In this document: positions 16,688-25,350 of the stretch, one piece after another
Layout of the letters: the number at the start of each line of letters is the position of its first letter
How positions within the stretch are numbered: position 1 is the first letter of the stretch
NCBI RefSeq assembly: GCF_002899675.1
Contig: NZ_PKUU01000013.1
Coordinates: 1-64,000, forward strand
Direction: 5' to 3'
Length of the DNA stretch: 64,000 bases
Origin: Clostridium sp. chh4-2
Lineage (GTDB): Bacteria > Bacillota > Clostridia > Lachnospirales > Lachnospiraceae
Notes under the pieces: model-generated
Seen by the model: the letters and a program-made list of their open reading frames with translations, nothing else
The model's database searches: none
Told to the model about the DNA's origin: nothing
Translations under genes and position numbers: made by a program

Positions 16688-17703
16688 TAATAGAAAAGAC
16701 CGTATTGGCTGAAGTGGATAAGGTTTATGCAACCTGCATCGGCCGGTTGGAAGGAAAGGAAGCCTGGATCGGCGCGTCGGAAGGGGAAGGGCCCTGCGTC
16801 TGCGCGGCGGACGGTAAGACCCTCACCCTTTGGGACGAGCCGGGAGGTACCATGAACATCGTGCCCATACCGGGGCGCAGCGGGGAATTTTACGGAACGC
16901 AGAAATTTTTGCCCGTATTTGCGGCGGCTGACTGCACGTTAAATCATATTAAATACGAAAACGGTAGTTTTTGCGTAACTGAGGTGATGAAGACGCCTTA
17001 TCTTCACCGGTTCGATCTGTTTTTACAGGATGGACAGGTGTACTTTATCGGTTCTACTTTATGCGGAAAGAAGGAATTTACCCAGGACTGGAGCAGCCCG
17101 GGAGCCGTTTATACCGGGATGGTAAAGGACGATCCGAGGGAAGCATTTCCCTTAAAAAAGCTGTATGAGGGGATTACGAAAAACCATGGATTTTGCAGAG
17201 AGGACGGCCTCTTTGGCCTCCGGTATCTGATCACCGGGGTGGAAGGAATCTTTGCATTCCAGGTTCCGAAGCATCCGTGGGACGATGACTGGACGGTTAC
17301 GAAACTATGGGAAGGGGAGATCAGCGATATCGCGGCCTGTGACATAGACGGGGACGGGCAGATGGAATACGCGTCCATTGAGCCGTTTCATGGCAGCAAA
17401 GCCGTAATTTACAAAGAAACGGACGGTGCCCTTTCTCCCATCAAAGAATATGATATCGATTTCGGCCATGTGATCTGGGGCGGAACGGTGAATCAAAGGC
17501 CGGTATTTATTCTTGGATACCGCAGGCAGGAGATGAAACTTCTGATGATTTATTATGACGGGGAGTTTAAAGAAGAGCTGATCGATTCCGGCGTGGGGCC
17601 CAGCCAGATATCCGTTTTATCCGGTAAAAATGAGAGCTTTGTGCTGTCTGCAAACCGCCAGATCAATGAGCTGGCCTTGTATAAAATCAGTATTGACAAA
17701 TAA
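16684..17703 (+). CDS. Unknown protein with beta-propeller/FG-GAP-like character
   Basis: About 339 residues, no signal peptide, predicted mostly beta strand. The stretch AACDIDGDGQMEYASIEP resembles the calcium-binding loop of FG-GAP/VCBS repeats. Recurring aromatic strands such as VYFIGSTL, GIFAFQVP and VIWGGTVNQRPVFILGY suggest a propeller. ATGA at 16684-16687 overlaps the UroD-like gene stop, so the two are translationally coupled. No enzymatic motif was recognised. It could bind a sugar or serve as a partner of the UroD-like protein; function unknown. Confidence 0.6.
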   Translation: MIIEKTVLAEVDKVYATCIGRLEGKEAWIGASEGEGPCVCAADGKTLTLWDEPGGTMNIVPIPGRSGEFYGTQKFLPVFAAADCTLNHIKYENGSFCVTEVMKTPYLHRFDLFLQDGQVYFIGSTLCGKKEFTQDWSSPGAVYTGMVKDDPREAFPLKKLYEGITKNHGFCREDGLFGLRYLITGVEGIFAFQVPKHPWDDDWTVTKLWEGEISDIAACDIDGDGQMEYASIEPFHGSKAVIYKETDGALSPIKEYDIDFGHVIWGGTVNQRPVFILGYRRQEMKLLMIYYDGEFKEELIDSGVGPSQISVLSGKNESFVLSANRQINELALYKISIDK

Positions 17704-17784
17704 TAGTGTGACCTCCATACTGGTAATAAGTGGCAAAAAATAAGGGTTCTATCAGTTGAGAATCCGTAGTGACAGGTGATGTGA

Positions 17785-18489
17785 ATGATAGTAAGAAAGA
17801 GTATTAGCGATCAGGTATTTGATTATTTGGTGGATGAAATTAAAGGCGGGCGTTTAAAGCCCGGTGATAAATTGGATACGGAACGGGCGCTGGCGGAGCA
17901 GCTGGGAGTCAGCAGGGTTTCCATCCGCGAAGCTGTCAGTTCACTGAACCGAATGGGCGTTTTAGTTACAAGGCAGGGCGGAGGCACCTATGTGAATTCC
18001 AAGATTCCCGACATCCTCAGCAAGGCTATGGATATCTACATGGTGCTGGACGAAACTCTGGTGCTGGAATTCATGGAAGTGAGAAAGCTGATGGAGTCGG
18101 AAGCGGCTCGGTTAGCCAGCGAGAATGCAACTCCGGTGGATTTAAAGGAACTGAGAGAGATTCATGAAAAGAGAATGGCCCTGACGGCCGATCCAAAAGC
18201 GGAGCCGAATCACGATCTGCTGTATGAATATGACAGACAGTTCCACCGGGCAATCGCAAAAGCAACTCACAATACAGTATTTAGCAATTTTATAGACGCA
18301 ATCTGCACCACCCTCAGGATTCAGCAGAGAGAGGCTTCCAAAAAGGTGGATATGCCAATGCATTCCAATGAATTTCATGAAAAGATCTTAAAGGCGATTA
18401 CGGAAGGCGACGGACAGAGGGCCATGGAACTGATGACGGAGCATTTGGATGAGGTTTGCGAATCCATAAGGGACAGCGTGACGGATTAG
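17785..18489 (+). CDS. GntR-family regulator, FadR/FCD subfamily (second copy)
   Basis: 234 residues. The winged-helix part (DKLDTERALAEQLGVSRVSIREAVSSL) is followed by an FCD domain with YEYDRQFHRAIAKATHN and SNEFHEKILKAITEGD. It is only distantly similar to the regulator at 7018. It lies 81 bases after the catabolic genes and just before the sulfatase, so it may control either side. The start ATG follows ACAGGTGATG, a modest ribosome binding site. Confidence 0.87.
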   Translation: MIVRKSISDQVFDYLVDEIKGGRLKPGDKLDTERALAEQLGVSRVSIREAVSSLNRMGVLVTRQGGGTYVNSKIPDILSKAMDIYMVLDETLVLEFMEVRKLMESEAARLASENATPVDLKELREIHEKRMALTADPKAEPNHDLLYEYDRQFHRAIAKATHNTVFSNFIDAICTTLRIQQREASKKVDMPMHSNEFHEKILKAITEGDGQRAMELMTEHLDEVCESIRDSVTD

Positions 18490-18519
18490 AACGGAAGGGA
18501 TATAAGAAAGGAACGCAGT

Positions 18520-19998
18520 TTGAAAACAATCATCGTTTTTTACGACAGCCTGAATAAAAGGTATCTTCCTCCTTACAATTCATGCTGCGGCACGGTTGCG
18601 CCCAATTTCACCAGACTGGCGGAACACAGCGCTATGTTTCAAAACAGCTATGTGGGCAGCATGCCCTGCATTCCGGCCAGAAGGGAGCTTCACACCGGTC
18701 GCTGCAATTTTCTTCACAGGGAGTGGGGGCCTTTGGAAGTCTTTGACGATTCCATGCCGGAGCTGCTGAAGAAAAATGGGGTCTATACCCATTTGATCAG
18801 CGACCATCTCCACTACTGGGAAGACGGAGGCTCCACTTACCATACTCGTTATTCCTCCTGGGAGATCGTGCGCGGCCAGGAAGGCGACCATTGGAAAGGT
18901 GAGGTAGAAGCTCCTGCAATCCCGCCGGTGGTAAAAATTCCCACCATGCAGAACGGCACCGGCGTATCGAAACACTGGAGATATGACTGGGTTAACCGTC
19001 AGTACATAAAAGAAGAAAAAGATTTTCCGCAGACCCGGTGTTTTGACCTGGGATGTGAATTTATTGAAAAAAACAGAGATCAGGATAACTGGCTTCTGCA
19101 TCTGGAAACATTTGATCCCCATGAGCCCTTTTATGTGCCTGATGAGTATCTGGATTTCTATCCGGAAGATTATCAGGGCAGCCATTTTGACTGGCCAAGC
19201 GGAAAAACCACGGAAGACGAATCCCAGATTGCCCACTGCCGCCGCGCATATCAGGCGTTAGTGACCATGTGTGACCGGAATCTGGGGAGAGTTCTGGATC
19301 TGATGGACCGTTACGATATGTGGAAGGACACCATGCTGATCGTGGGAACCGACCATGGATTCCTTTTGGGAGAACACGGCTACTGGGGCAAGAACCAGAT
19401 GCCGTATTACAATGAAAATGCCAACACGCCTCTGTTTATCTGGGACCCCAGAAGTCGGATGAAAGGCGTGGTGAGGAATGCCCTGGTTCAGATGATCGAC
19501 TGGGCGCCCACCATCCTGGACTATTATCATATTCCGATTCCTGCGGACATGCAGGGAAAAAGTCTGGAACAAACCATCAAAACGGATGAAGCGGTGCGGG
19601 AATACGCCCTTTTCGGAATGTTCGGCGGCCATGTAAATATTACAGACGGCCGCTATGTCTATATGAGGGCTCCTGATCCTGATAAAGAGGATGAATTGTA
19701 CAATTATACATTGGCTCTCCAGCATATGAATGAACGGTTTTCTGTTGAGGAATTGGAAAATATGACGCTGCGCGAACCATTTTCGTTTACAAAAAACTGC
19801 AGGGTGTTAAGGATCAAGGCGGAGAATAAGTTCCGTATGAGTCCGTTTGGATCGCTGCTGTTTGACGTGGAAAAAGATCCGGGGCAATTGAGCCCGGTTG
19901 AGGATGAGAAGATTGCAAAACGGATGATCCGGGCTATGAGAGAGGAAATGAATAAGAATGACTGTCCCCAAGAGCAGTTTGAGCGGCTGGGGATGTAA
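18520..19998 (+). CDS. Sulfatase/alkaline-phosphatase-superfamily hydrolase, Cys-type
   Basis: 492 residues. The activation motif CIPAR (residues 50-54) followed by RELHTGR is the C-x-P-x-R signature in which Cys becomes formylglycine. Metal-site residues include Asp near residue 9 and the GTDHGFLLGEHGYWGKN segment. No signal peptide is present, so the enzyme should be cytosolic and act on an imported small ester. Phosphonate monoester hydrolases share this motif and are an alternative. The start is TTG at 18520 behind AAAGGAACG. No maturating radical-SAM enzyme is in the window. A terminator follows. Confidence 0.85.
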   Translation: MKTIIVFYDSLNKRYLPPYNSCCGTVAPNFTRLAEHSAMFQNSYVGSMPCIPARRELHTGRCNFLHREWGPLEVFDDSMPELLKKNGVYTHLISDHLHYWEDGGSTYHTRYSSWEIVRGQEGDHWKGEVEAPAIPPVVKIPTMQNGTGVSKHWRYDWVNRQYIKEEKDFPQTRCFDLGCEFIEKNRDQDNWLLHLETFDPHEPFYVPDEYLDFYPEDYQGSHFDWPSGKTTEDESQIAHCRRAYQALVTMCDRNLGRVLDLMDRYDMWKDTMLIVGTDHGFLLGEHGYWGKNQMPYYNENANTPLFIWDPRSRMKGVVRNALVQMIDWAPTILDYYHIPIPADMQGKSLEQTIKTDEAVREYALFGMFGGHVNITDGRYVYMRAPDPDKEDELYNYTLALQHMNERFSVEELENMTLREPFSFTKNCRVLRIKAENKFRMSPFGSLLFDVEKDPGQLSPVEDEKIAKRMIRAMREEMNKNDCPQEQFERLGM

Positions 19999-20010
19999 AT
20001 TTTGATAATG

Positions 20011-20055
20011 AGACGGGAAATATTGGCTTTAGCGGCTGGATTTCCCGTCTTTTAA
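20011..20055 (+). terminator. Terminator after the sulfatase gene
   Basis: GACGGGAAAT (20012-20021) pairs exactly with ATTTCCCGTC (20040-20049), followed by TTTTAATTTTTTT. Confidence 0.85.
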
Positions 20056-20084
20056 TTTTTTTGTCAACATGGGACATTCTTTTG

Positions 20085-20113
20085 TTGTTTTAAAATCTGT
20101 TTACCGATATAAT
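20085..20113 (+). promoter_or_regulatory. Promoter of the Lrp/AsnC gene
   Basis: TTGTTT (20085-20090) and TATAAT (20108-20113) are spaced by 17 bases, 32 bases before the GTG start at 20146. Confidence 0.55.
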
Positions 20114-20145
20114 GAAATGGTAATTGAGTACTAGGAGGCTGAACA

Positions 20146-20586
20146 GTGGACCAAATTGATAAAAAGATAGTGATACTCCTTGAAAAGAATGCCAGAATGC
20201 CGCTTAAAAAGATTGCAGAAGAAGTGGGACTGACTTCACCGGCGGTTTCCACCAGGATTTACCGATTGGAACAGGCAGGTATTTTAACCGGATATCATGC
20301 GCAGATCGGCAGAAAAGTGATGGGATATGTTGTGATGGCCTTTGTCAGCCTTGAATTGATGCCCGGTTTTGAGGAAGAATTTCAAAAAAAGGTGATGGAA
20401 TCCGAATGTATCCTGGAGTGCTATAATCTGACGGGACAGTACGGGATGCTGATGAAGGCGGTTTTTAAAGGAACCATGGAATTGGATACGTTTATTGGGG
20501 AGATGCAGAGATTTGGGAAGACCAGTACCCAAATTGTATATTCCACGCTGGTTGAAAGGCAGAACGTGGTTCCAAAAACAGAATAA
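20146..20586 (+). CDS. Lrp/AsnC-family transcriptional regulator
   Basis: 146 residues. The N-terminal helix-turn-helix (NARMPLKKIAEEVGLTSPAVSTRIYRLEQ region) opens with the typical DQIDKKIVILLEKN. The C-terminal RAM domain (VMAFVSLELMP, CYNLTGQYGMLMKAVF) binds amino acids. It starts with GTG at 20146 after AGGAGG. It lies directly upstream of a peptide/amino-acid type ABC operon whose promoter overlaps an 11-base inverted repeat, so it is the probable regulator of that operon. Whether it activates or represses cannot be told. Confidence 0.92.
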   Translation: MDQIDKKIVILLEKNARMPLKKIAEEVGLTSPAVSTRIYRLEQAGILTGYHAQIGRKVMGYVVMAFVSLELMPGFEEEFQKKVMESECILECYNLTGQYGMLMKAVFKGTMELDTFIGEMQRFGKTSTQIVYSTLVERQNVVPKTE

Positions 20587-20588
20587 TC

Positions 20589-20639
20589 TTGACAAAAAAA
20601 ACAAATTTTGGTAGTCTATTTATGTAGTTACCAAAATTT
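20589..20639 (+). promoter_or_regulatory. Promoter with overlapping inverted-repeat operator before the ABC operon
   Basis: TTGACA (20589-20594) is a consensus -35 with a weak -10, TAGTCT at 20612-20617. The exact 11-base inverted repeat AAATTTTGGTA (20603-20613) / TACCAAAATTT (20629-20639) overlaps the -10 region. The position suggests binding by the adjacent Lrp/AsnC protein. Confidence 0.6.
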
Positions 20640-20710
20640 AGTTTTTATCTTAAATCACTTTATTTTATAAAGCGATATTCTAAAAACACTAAATTTAATA
20701 AAGTATAAAG

Positions 20711-20757
20711 AGGCAAAGATGCTGACTGGCGGGAACCTGTGTGCATTTTTGCCTTTT
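20711..20757 (+). terminator. Hairpin with T run in the leader of the ABC operon
   Basis: AGGCAAAGATGC (20711-20722) pairs with GCATTTTTGCCT (20743-20754) with one G-U pair, followed by a short T run. It lies about 45 bases before the binding-protein start, inside the presumed leader. It could terminate the Lrp transcript or act as an attenuator. Confidence 0.55.
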
Positions 20758-20802
20758 TATTCTGTCAATGGGAAATTTATGTGAAAACAGGAGGTAGTTT
20801 GA

Positions 20803-22392
20803 ATGAGAAGAAAAAAATTATATGCTGTAGCGGCAGCGGTTGCGGTCCTGGCTTTGACGGCCTGCGGCGGGGGACAGACGGCCCAGCCTTCGGCGGCTTC
20901 ATCAGCAGCGGCTTCAGGTACGGAGGCATCTTTGGCGGCTTCGGGGACTGCATCGGGAAAAGATACGCTGATTGTGGCGAAGCAGTCGGACCCCAGCGGA
21001 CTTGATCCCCATGTGGTGACGGACGCGGCGGCGATCATCTGTATTGAGAATATGTACGACGGACTTTTTGAATATTCCAAGACTTATGGGGATGTGGAGA
21101 AAGCCCTTGTGGAAGATTATACGGTGGAAGGGGATACCCATTACATATTTAAGCTGCGCCAGGGCGTGAAATTCCATAGCGGCCGTGAGATGAAAGCGGA
21201 GGATGTGGTGTATTCCATTCAGAGAATTATTGATCAGGGCGTCAGAGCCTCCCATTTTGAACAGATTGAATCCATGGAAGCGGCGGACGATTATACTGTG
21301 GATATCACGTTAAAAGAGCCGTTTGCCCCATTTTTGACCTATCTGGCCCATCCGATGAACGCGATTGTGGATAAGGATGTGGTGGAAGCCAACGGAGGCA
21401 GTCTGGCTAAGGCCGACGGCGGTTCTTCTGCATTTAAACTGGAGAATTGGACGCCGGGAAGCCAGCTGGATCTGGTAAAGTTTGATGAATTCTGGAATGT
21501 CAAGGATACGACTGTGCCTAAGGTTGTATTTAAAACCATTGAAGATGCCACTGCCAGATCAACCGCCCTGCGCAACGGGGAAGTGGACATGATCATGGAT
21601 GTGACGGAACAGGAAGTGGCTGTGATGAAGAGTTCTCAGGATGTGGTCATCGAATCCGTACCGGGAACCTTTTGGGAGTATCTGGGCATGAACTGTGAAA
21701 GCCAGTTTTTAAGCGATCCAAAGGTGCGTGAAGCAGTTTCCTATGCCATTGACAGAGAGATGATCAATAAAGCGGTGAAGATGGGCAACGCCACGGTTCT
21801 GGCCGATGCCAATATCCCGCCGACCCATGCAGCCTATGTGGGCAATAATAAATTTGCAGCAAGAGATGTGGAGAAGGCAAAGAGCCTTTTGGCGGAAGCA
21901 GGATACAAAGACGGTGATATCACCGTAACCATAAAAGCCGGATCTGACTGGCAGTATCAGGTGGATGCGGCGCAGATGATCAAACAGCAGCTTGCTGATA
22001 TCGGCATTAAAGCGGAAGTATCCGCCATGGAATCCGGTTTGTTCTTCGACGATCTGAATAAGGGCAATTTCGATATGACGGTCTGCGGATGGTCCGGGTT
22101 TGTAGATGAAGACGAATATGTATATAATCTTTTTAAAACAGGCGGGGCTTACAACCAGCAGCTGTATTCCAACCCTGAGGTCGATGAGCTTCTGGAAGAA
22201 GGAAGACGGACCCTGGATGAGACTGCCCGCACGGAAGTTTATAAAAAGATTCAGACTATTCTGGAAGACGACTGCCCGATGGCATTCCTTTATATGAATA
22301 ACTATGCGGTTGCCATGAGGAATAACGTAAAAGGCTATACGGTTCATCCGACAGGTACCACAAGGCCGATCAGGGACATTTATTTTGAATAA
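20803..22392 (+). CDS. ABC transporter substrate-binding lipoprotein, peptide/solute family 5
   Basis: 529 residues, normal for the DppA/OppA family. The signal peptide ends in a lipobox-like LTACGGG with Cys near residue 20. A low-complexity Ala/Ser linker (about 26-50) follows. The domain opens with DTLIVAKQSDPSGLDPHVVTD and contains the family-5 signature FKLRQGVKFHSGREMKAEDVVYS. CAGGAGG precedes the ATG. The operon continues with two permeases and two ATPases. Ligands of this family range from di- and oligopeptides to nickel and glutathione; the linked M20 and DUF1028 genes favour a peptide or N-acyl amino acid. Confidence 0.92.
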   Translation: MRRKKLYAVAAAVAVLALTACGGGQTAQPSAASSAAASGTEASLAASGTASGKDTLIVAKQSDPSGLDPHVVTDAAAIICIENMYDGLFEYSKTYGDVEKALVEDYTVEGDTHYIFKLRQGVKFHSGREMKAEDVVYSIQRIIDQGVRASHFEQIESMEAADDYTVDITLKEPFAPFLTYLAHPMNAIVDKDVVEANGGSLAKADGGSSAFKLENWTPGSQLDLVKFDEFWNVKDTTVPKVVFKTIEDATARSTALRNGEVDMIMDVTEQEVAVMKSSQDVVIESVPGTFWEYLGMNCESQFLSDPKVREAVSYAIDREMINKAVKMGNATVLADANIPPTHAAYVGNNKFAARDVEKAKSLLAEAGYKDGDITVTIKAGSDWQYQVDAAQMIKQQLADIGIKAEVSAMESGLFFDDLNKGNFDMTVCGWSGFVDEDEYVYNLFKTGGAYNQQLYSNPEVDELLEEGRRTLDETARTEVYKKIQTILEDDCPMAFLYMNNYAVAMRNNVKGYTVHPTGTTRPIRDIYFE

Positions 22393-22455
22393 TTGTAACT
22401 GTTCAGCAGGTCTGTGTATTTACTGCGCTGACCGTAATAAAACTTGGAAAAGCAG

Positions 22456-22498
22456 GCAAAAATCCCATCGCCGCAGGCGGTTCTGTATGGATTTTTGC
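22456..22498 (+). terminator. Intercistronic hairpin between binding protein and permease
   Basis: GCAAAAATCC (22456-22465) pairs exactly with GGATTTTTGC (22489-22498), with a GC-rich inner stem. Only a weak T tract follows, so it may act as a partial terminator or RNA stabiliser that raises the binding protein above the permeases. Confidence 0.6.
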
Positions 22499-22560
22499 TC
22501 GTAATTGTGAGGGTACTGAACAATTACGAATAATTAACAAAAGCGAGGAGAGGAAGTTCC

Positions 22561-23502
22561 ATGGCTCGTTATATTGCAAAACGTTTGTTAAGTATCATTC
22601 CCGTTCTCTTCGGGATATCCCTGGTGGTATTCTTTTCCGTGCGGCTGATTCCGGGAGATTTTGCTACAATCGCATTAGGCACACAATATACAGAAGAAGC
22701 GGCCCGGGTGCTAAGAGCCCAGTACGGCCTGGACCGTTCCCTGGTGGAACAGTATTTTATCTGGCTGGTACAGCTTCTTCAGGGAAATATGGGATATTCC
22801 TATACATCAGGTTCAGCTGTATCGGCTCTTTTGGGCGCAGCTCTGCCTGTCACTCTGGAACTGACATTTTTAAGCCTGTTAATGGCCGTATTTATCGGGA
22901 TTCCCATGGGATACTGGGCCGGATGCAAGCGCAATAAGCTGCCGGATTCCCTGGTTACAATTACCGGTCTTCTGGGAATTTCGATCCCGGGATTCTGGCT
23001 GGGCACTATGATGATTCTTTTGCTGTCCCTGAAACTGGGATGGTTTTCCTCCGGCGGATTTATTCCGCTTTCGGAAGGGCTGCTTCTCAACCTGAAATCC
23101 ATGGTGATGCCGGTATTGGCTTTGGGAAGCGCGGTCAGCGCCGTGGTGATGCGCTCCTCCCGGTCAGCCATGATCGAGGTGATCGACCAGGAATATATCA
23201 AAATGGTCAGAGCAAAAGGAGCGTCCGGCAAAAGGGTGATCTTTAAACATGCGGTGAGAAATACGCTGGTCAATGTATTGACGATATTAGGGCTGCAGAC
23301 GGGATCGCTTTTAGGCGGTTCCGTTGTAATCGAGAAGATCTTTTCCCTTCCGGGAATCGGATCGCTGGCGTTAAAAGCCATTACCAGCAGGGATTACCTG
23401 CTGCTGCAGGGGACCGTTCTGTTTGTAGCGCTGATGTTTGTGTTAATTAACTTAATCGTGGATCTGCTGTATTGTGTTGTGAATCCACAGATTAAATATT
23501 AG
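22561..23502 (+). CDS. ABC transporter permease (DppB/OppB type)
   Basis: 313 residues with six hydrophobic segments. The start RYIAKRLLSIIPVLFGISLVVFF and the coupling loop EYIKMVRAKGASGKRVIFKHAVRNT (EAA motif region) are typical of the inner-membrane component that pairs with DppC. RBS GGAGAGG at 22547-22553. It forms the channel with the permease encoded next. Confidence 0.93.
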   Translation: MARYIAKRLLSIIPVLFGISLVVFFSVRLIPGDFATIALGTQYTEEAARVLRAQYGLDRSLVEQYFIWLVQLLQGNMGYSYTSGSAVSALLGAALPVTLELTFLSLLMAVFIGIPMGYWAGCKRNKLPDSLVTITGLLGISIPGFWLGTMMILLLSLKLGWFSSGGFIPLSEGLLLNLKSMVMPVLALGSAVSAVVMRSSRSAMIEVIDQEYIKMVRAKGASGKRVIFKHAVRNTLVNVLTILGLQTGSLLGGSVVIEKIFSLPGIGSLALKAITSRDYLLLQGTVLFVALMFVLINLIVDLLYCVVNPQIKY

Positions 23503-23513
23503 GAGAATCATAT

Positions 23514-24353
23514 ATGAAGGATTTTTTTGACCGTTATATACATAACCGGCTGGCTGTCATCGGAACGGCAGTATTGCTGCTGTTTGTCATCATGGCTTTG
23601 TTCGCTCCTGTAATCGCGCCTTACGATCCTTATTTTATGGACGGCACGGCGGTTTTAACGGGGCCGTGCAGCGCCCATCCCTTTGGAACCGATAATATGG
23701 GCAGGGACATTCTTTCCCGGGTGATATACGGAAGCAGGATTTCCCTGTGGGTATCCATTGTATCCGTGTCCATTGCCACTGTGCTGGGACTGATCCTGGG
23801 AGTGTCGGCAGGATATTTTGGCGGAGCTCTGGACACCGTATTATCCCGTCTGACGGATATCATGTTTTCGTTTCCGGAGGTGCTGTTGGCATTGCTTATC
23901 ATGTCAATTCTGGGAGCCAGCCTGAACAATATCGTAATCGCTATAGGAATCGTATACACGCCCATATTTGCCAGGATTGCAAGAGGGGCGGTGCTCTCCA
24001 TCAGAGGCTCTCTCTATATCGAAGCATCCAGATCCATTGGGGTGTCCAACCGCGCCATCATTTTCCACCACATCATTCCCAATATTCTGTCTCCGGTCAT
24101 TGTGCAGGTAACCCTGTCTCTGGCTTTTGCCATTCTTGCGGAGGCATCTTTAAGCTTTTTGGGAATCGGCGTGGAGCCTGACATCCCTTCCTGGGGCGTC
24201 ATGCTGAGCAACGGAAAGGACTGGCTGGAGCTGGCCTGGTGGTCGGCGGTATTTCCGGGCGTCTTTATCTGTCTGGCCGTTCTTGGATTCAATGTTCTGG
24301 GCGACGGTCTCAGGGACATTCTGGACCCTAAACTCCGCAACGTAGAGAATTGA
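23514..24353 (+). CDS. ABC transporter permease (DppC/OppC type)
   Basis: 279 residues. An N-terminal segment (LAVIGTAVLLLFVIMALFAP) precedes the periplasmic-side stretch HPFGTDNMGRDILSRVIYGSR, a hallmark of DppC. The coupling loop YIEASRSIGVSNRAIIFHHIIPN and the end LGDGLRDILDPKLRN follow. It lies 11 bases after the DppB-type gene. Confidence 0.94.
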   Translation: MKDFFDRYIHNRLAVIGTAVLLLFVIMALFAPVIAPYDPYFMDGTAVLTGPCSAHPFGTDNMGRDILSRVIYGSRISLWVSIVSVSIATVLGLILGVSAGYFGGALDTVLSRLTDIMFSFPEVLLALLIMSILGASLNNIVIAIGIVYTPIFARIARGAVLSIRGSLYIEASRSIGVSNRAIIFHHIIPNILSPVIVQVTLSLAFAILAEASLSFLGIGVEPDIPSWGVMLSNGKDWLELAWWSAVFPGVFICLAVLGFNVLGDGLRDILDPKLRNVEN

Positions 24354-24369
24354 GAATAAGGAGAGACAC

Positions 24370-25350
24370 ATGAAGGAACAAGAGATTCTGCTGGATGTAT
24401 CAGAACTTAGCGTAAAATTCCACACCAGAGAAGGTGTGGTTCATGCGGTGGAAAATGTTAACTTTACACTGAATAAAGGGGAAATTCTCGCTCTTGTAGG
24501 CGAATCCGGCTGCGGTAAGTCGGTTACTGCCAATACGATTATGGGGCTTGTGGGAAGGAAAAAACATGAAAAGGTCAGCGGAAGCGTCAGCTTTCATGGG
24601 GACGATCTGCTGAAAAAGACGGAACGTCAGATGCAGAAGATCAGGGGAAACCAGATATCCATGATTTTTCAGGACCCCATGACGTCTTTAGACCCCCTGA
24701 TGCAGATCGGCGCACAGGTTGGGGAAGTTTTGGAAATCCATGAGCCTGTGAAGAAGAAAAACGCCGTGGAAAAAGCGGTGGAAATGCTTAAAATGGTGGG
24801 AATCCCCTCGGCAGAAGACCGGGCAAAGGATTATCCCTACCAGTTTTCAGGCGGAATGCGCCAGAGAAGCATTATCGCGGCGTCCATGATGTGCAGCCCC
24901 CAAATGATCATTGCCGATGAGCCGACCACGGCGTTGGATGTGACGATCCAGGCCCAGATACTCAAACTGCTGGCCAAACTCCGCAGGGAGAAAAATGTTG
25001 CCATACTGCTGATCACTCACGATCTGGGCGTAGTGGCAGAACTCTGCGACCGGGTTGCGGTAATGTATGCAGGGGAGATTGTGGAGACAGCGGCAGTTAA
25101 GGAACTCTATGCCAATCCATGCCATCCCTATACAAAAGGGCTGATGGAATGTCTTCCTGTTCTGGGGAGCAGAAAACGGCTTGAACCGATTCCCGGCCAG
25201 CCTCCCAAACTGATTTCCCCTCCTTTGGGATGTAAATTTAAGGATCGCTGCAAATACGCCTGCGAAGGCTGTGAAAAGCCTCAGGCATTGGCTGAAACCG
25301 GAGAAGGGCATAGGACTGCCTGCTGGAAATGGAGGGAATGCCATGAATAG
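24370..25350 (+). CDS. ABC transporter ATPase (DppD/OppD type)
   Basis: 326 residues. Walker A GESGCGKS, Q-loop FQDPMTSLDPLMQIG, signature FSGGMRQR, Walker B IIADEPTTALD and switch ITHDLG are all intact. The C-terminal oligopeptide-ABC extension has the cysteine cluster CKFKDRCKYACEGC, proposed in relatives to bind an iron-sulfur cluster. It powers import together with the DppF-type subunit, whose gene overlaps by 8 bases. Confidence 0.94.
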   Translation: MKEQEILLDVSELSVKFHTREGVVHAVENVNFTLNKGEILALVGESGCGKSVTANTIMGLVGRKKHEKVSGSVSFHGDDLLKKTERQMQKIRGNQISMIFQDPMTSLDPLMQIGAQVGEVLEIHEPVKKKNAVEKAVEMLKMVGIPSAEDRAKDYPYQFSGGMRQRSIIAASMMCSPQMIIADEPTTALDVTIQAQILKLLAKLRREKNVAILLITHDLGVVAELCDRVAVMYAGEIVETAAVKELYANPCHPYTKGLMECLPVLGSRKRLEPIPGQPPKLISPPLGCKFKDRCKYACEGCEKPQALAETGEGHRTACWKWRECHE

